A stretch of 7,073 nucleotides of DNA from Actinoallomurus sp045806665 (GTDB lineage: Bacteria > Actinomycetota > Actinomycetes > Streptosporangiales > Streptosporangiaceae): NCBI GenBank assembly GCA_045806665.1, contig JBJMIW010000488.1, positions 1 through 7,073 of the forward strand, given 5' to 3'. Positions within the stretch are counted from its first letter, which is position 1. Every line of letters starts with the position of its first letter. The notes beneath the pieces are model-generated. The model saw only the letters and a list, made by a program, of their open reading frames with translations. It made no database searches and was not told the DNA's origin. This document shows positions 6,357 to 7,073 of the stretch, piece by piece. The position numbers and the translations under genes were made by a program.

Positions 6357-7073
6357 ATGTCTGTATCGACCAGTCGGCCGACCACCCTGTACGGCGGCCA
6401 GACCGGGCGCCGCGTGACCGTACGCGACATCGCGGCGGCGAAGGAACGCGGCGAGAAGTGGCCCATGCTCACCGCGTACGACGCGCTCACCGCACGGGTC
6501 TTCGACGAGGCCGGGATCCCGGTGCTGCTCGTCGGCGACTCCGCCGGAATGGTCGTCCTCGGCCACGAGTCCACGATCCCCGTCACCGTCGACGACCTCA
6601 TCCCGCTCACCGCGGCGGTCGTGCGCGGCACCTCCCGCGCCATGGTCGTCGCCGATCTGCCGTTCGGCGCCTACCAGGCAGGCGTGGCGGAGGCCCTGCA
6701 CACCGGGGCTCGGTTCCTCAAGGAGGCCGGCGCGCACGCGGTCAAGCTCGAGGGCGGCCGGCGGGTCCTCCCCCAGGTCGAGGCGCTCGTCGCGGCGGGC
6801 ATCCCGGTCATGGCGCACCTCGGCCTGACGCCGCAGTCGGTCAACGCCTTCGGCGGTTACCGCGTCCAGGGACGCGGCGAGGACGGCGAGCGCCTCATGT
6901 CCGACGCCAAGGACCTCGAGGCGGCCGGCGCCTTCTCCGTCGTGCTGGAGTGCGTACCCTCCGAGCTCGCCGACCGCGTCACCGCCGCGCTATCCATCCC
7001 GACGATCGGGATCGGCGCGGGCGCCGGCACCGACGCGCAGGTGCTCGTGTGGCAGGACATGGCGGGTCTCACG
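6357..7073 (+). CDS. panB: 3-methyl-2-oxobutanoate hydroxymethyltransferase, 3' partial
   Basis: First committed step of pantothenate (vitamin B5, then CoA) synthesis: transfers a hydroxymethyl group from 5,10-methylenetetrahydrofolate to 2-oxoisovalerate, giving ketopantoate; cytoplasmic TIM-barrel enzyme using Mg2+. The frame is open to the right edge: 239 residues, with roughly 40-50 C-terminal residues missing compared with the usual 264-290. Seen: MLTAYDALTARVFDEAGIPVLLVGDSAGM with metal ligand D61, VVADLPFG with ligand D100, KLEGG with E132, HLGLTPQSVNAFGGYRVQGRG (154-174), the catalytic-base region VLECVP (E198), and IPTIGIGAG. All expected catalytic residues are present. The first 20 or so residues (MSVSTSRPTTLYGGQTGRR) are a short polar extension common in actinobacterial PanB. 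Start chosen from the AGGAGG six bases upstream. Transcribed divergently from the exporter operon with 195 bases between. Confidence 0.97.
   Translation, partial: MSVSTSRPTTLYGGQTGRRVTVRDIAAAKERGEKWPMLTAYDALTARVFDEAGIPVLLVGDSAGMVVLGHESTIPVTVDDLIPLTAAVVRGTSRAMVVADLPFGAYQAGVAEALHTGARFLKEAGAHAVKLEGGRRVLPQVEALVAAGIPVMAHLGLTPQSVNAFGGYRVQGRGEDGERLMSDAKDLEAAGAFSVVLECVPSELADRVTAALSIPTIGIGAGAGTDAQVLVWQDMAGLT

Noticed and set aside
1..7073. Mobile element, CRISPR array, tRNA or rRNA
   Set aside because: I saw no transposase or integrase motifs, no regularly spaced long direct repeats, no terminal repeats with target duplication, and no tRNA cloverleaf or rRNA-like stretch.

Overview
The window is very GC-rich, with G or C at most third codon positions, and every gene resembles actinomycete homologues. 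The four-domain phosphatase (PAS, GAF, SpoIIE-type PP2C, HATPase) is typical of Streptomyces, Streptosporangiales and relatives. I infer a filamentous actinobacterium but cannot fix the genus.

Layout: (1) bases 1-1559, + strand: glutamine-dependent NAD+ synthetase (nadE), missing its N-terminus at the window edge. (2) 1560-1826: gene-free gap between convergent genes, holding several inverted repeats that look like a two-way terminator region. (3) 3887-1827, - strand: PAS/GAF/PP2C/HATPase signalling phosphatase. (4) 4587-3964, - strand: TetR-family repressor. (5) 6161-4602, - strand: 14-TMS DHA2-family MFS drug exporter. (6) 6162-6356: divergent intergenic region, AT-rich for this genome, with operator-like repeats, a likely exporter promoter and a structured panB leader. 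(7) 6357-7073, + strand: ketopantoate hydroxymethyltransferase (panB), cut by the right edge.

The exporter and repressor lie 14 nt apart on one strand and look like an autoregulated efflux operon. A perfect 8-4-8 inverted repeat overlaps the predicted exporter -35 box, and a weaker copy with the same geometry follows the predicted start site. The phosphatase is 76 nt further downstream on the same strand. It could be read from the same transcript or from its own promoter. The two flanking genes are cofactor biosynthesis (NAD and pantothenate/CoA), so the efflux/signalling block sits between housekeeping genes.

All five proteins belong to known families and I see no new enzymatic system. The most informative non-coding part is 6180-6356, where repressor half-sites of the form ACGAWWCG lie between exporter and panB and reach the panB side. 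No gene-free stretch exceeds 300 bases.
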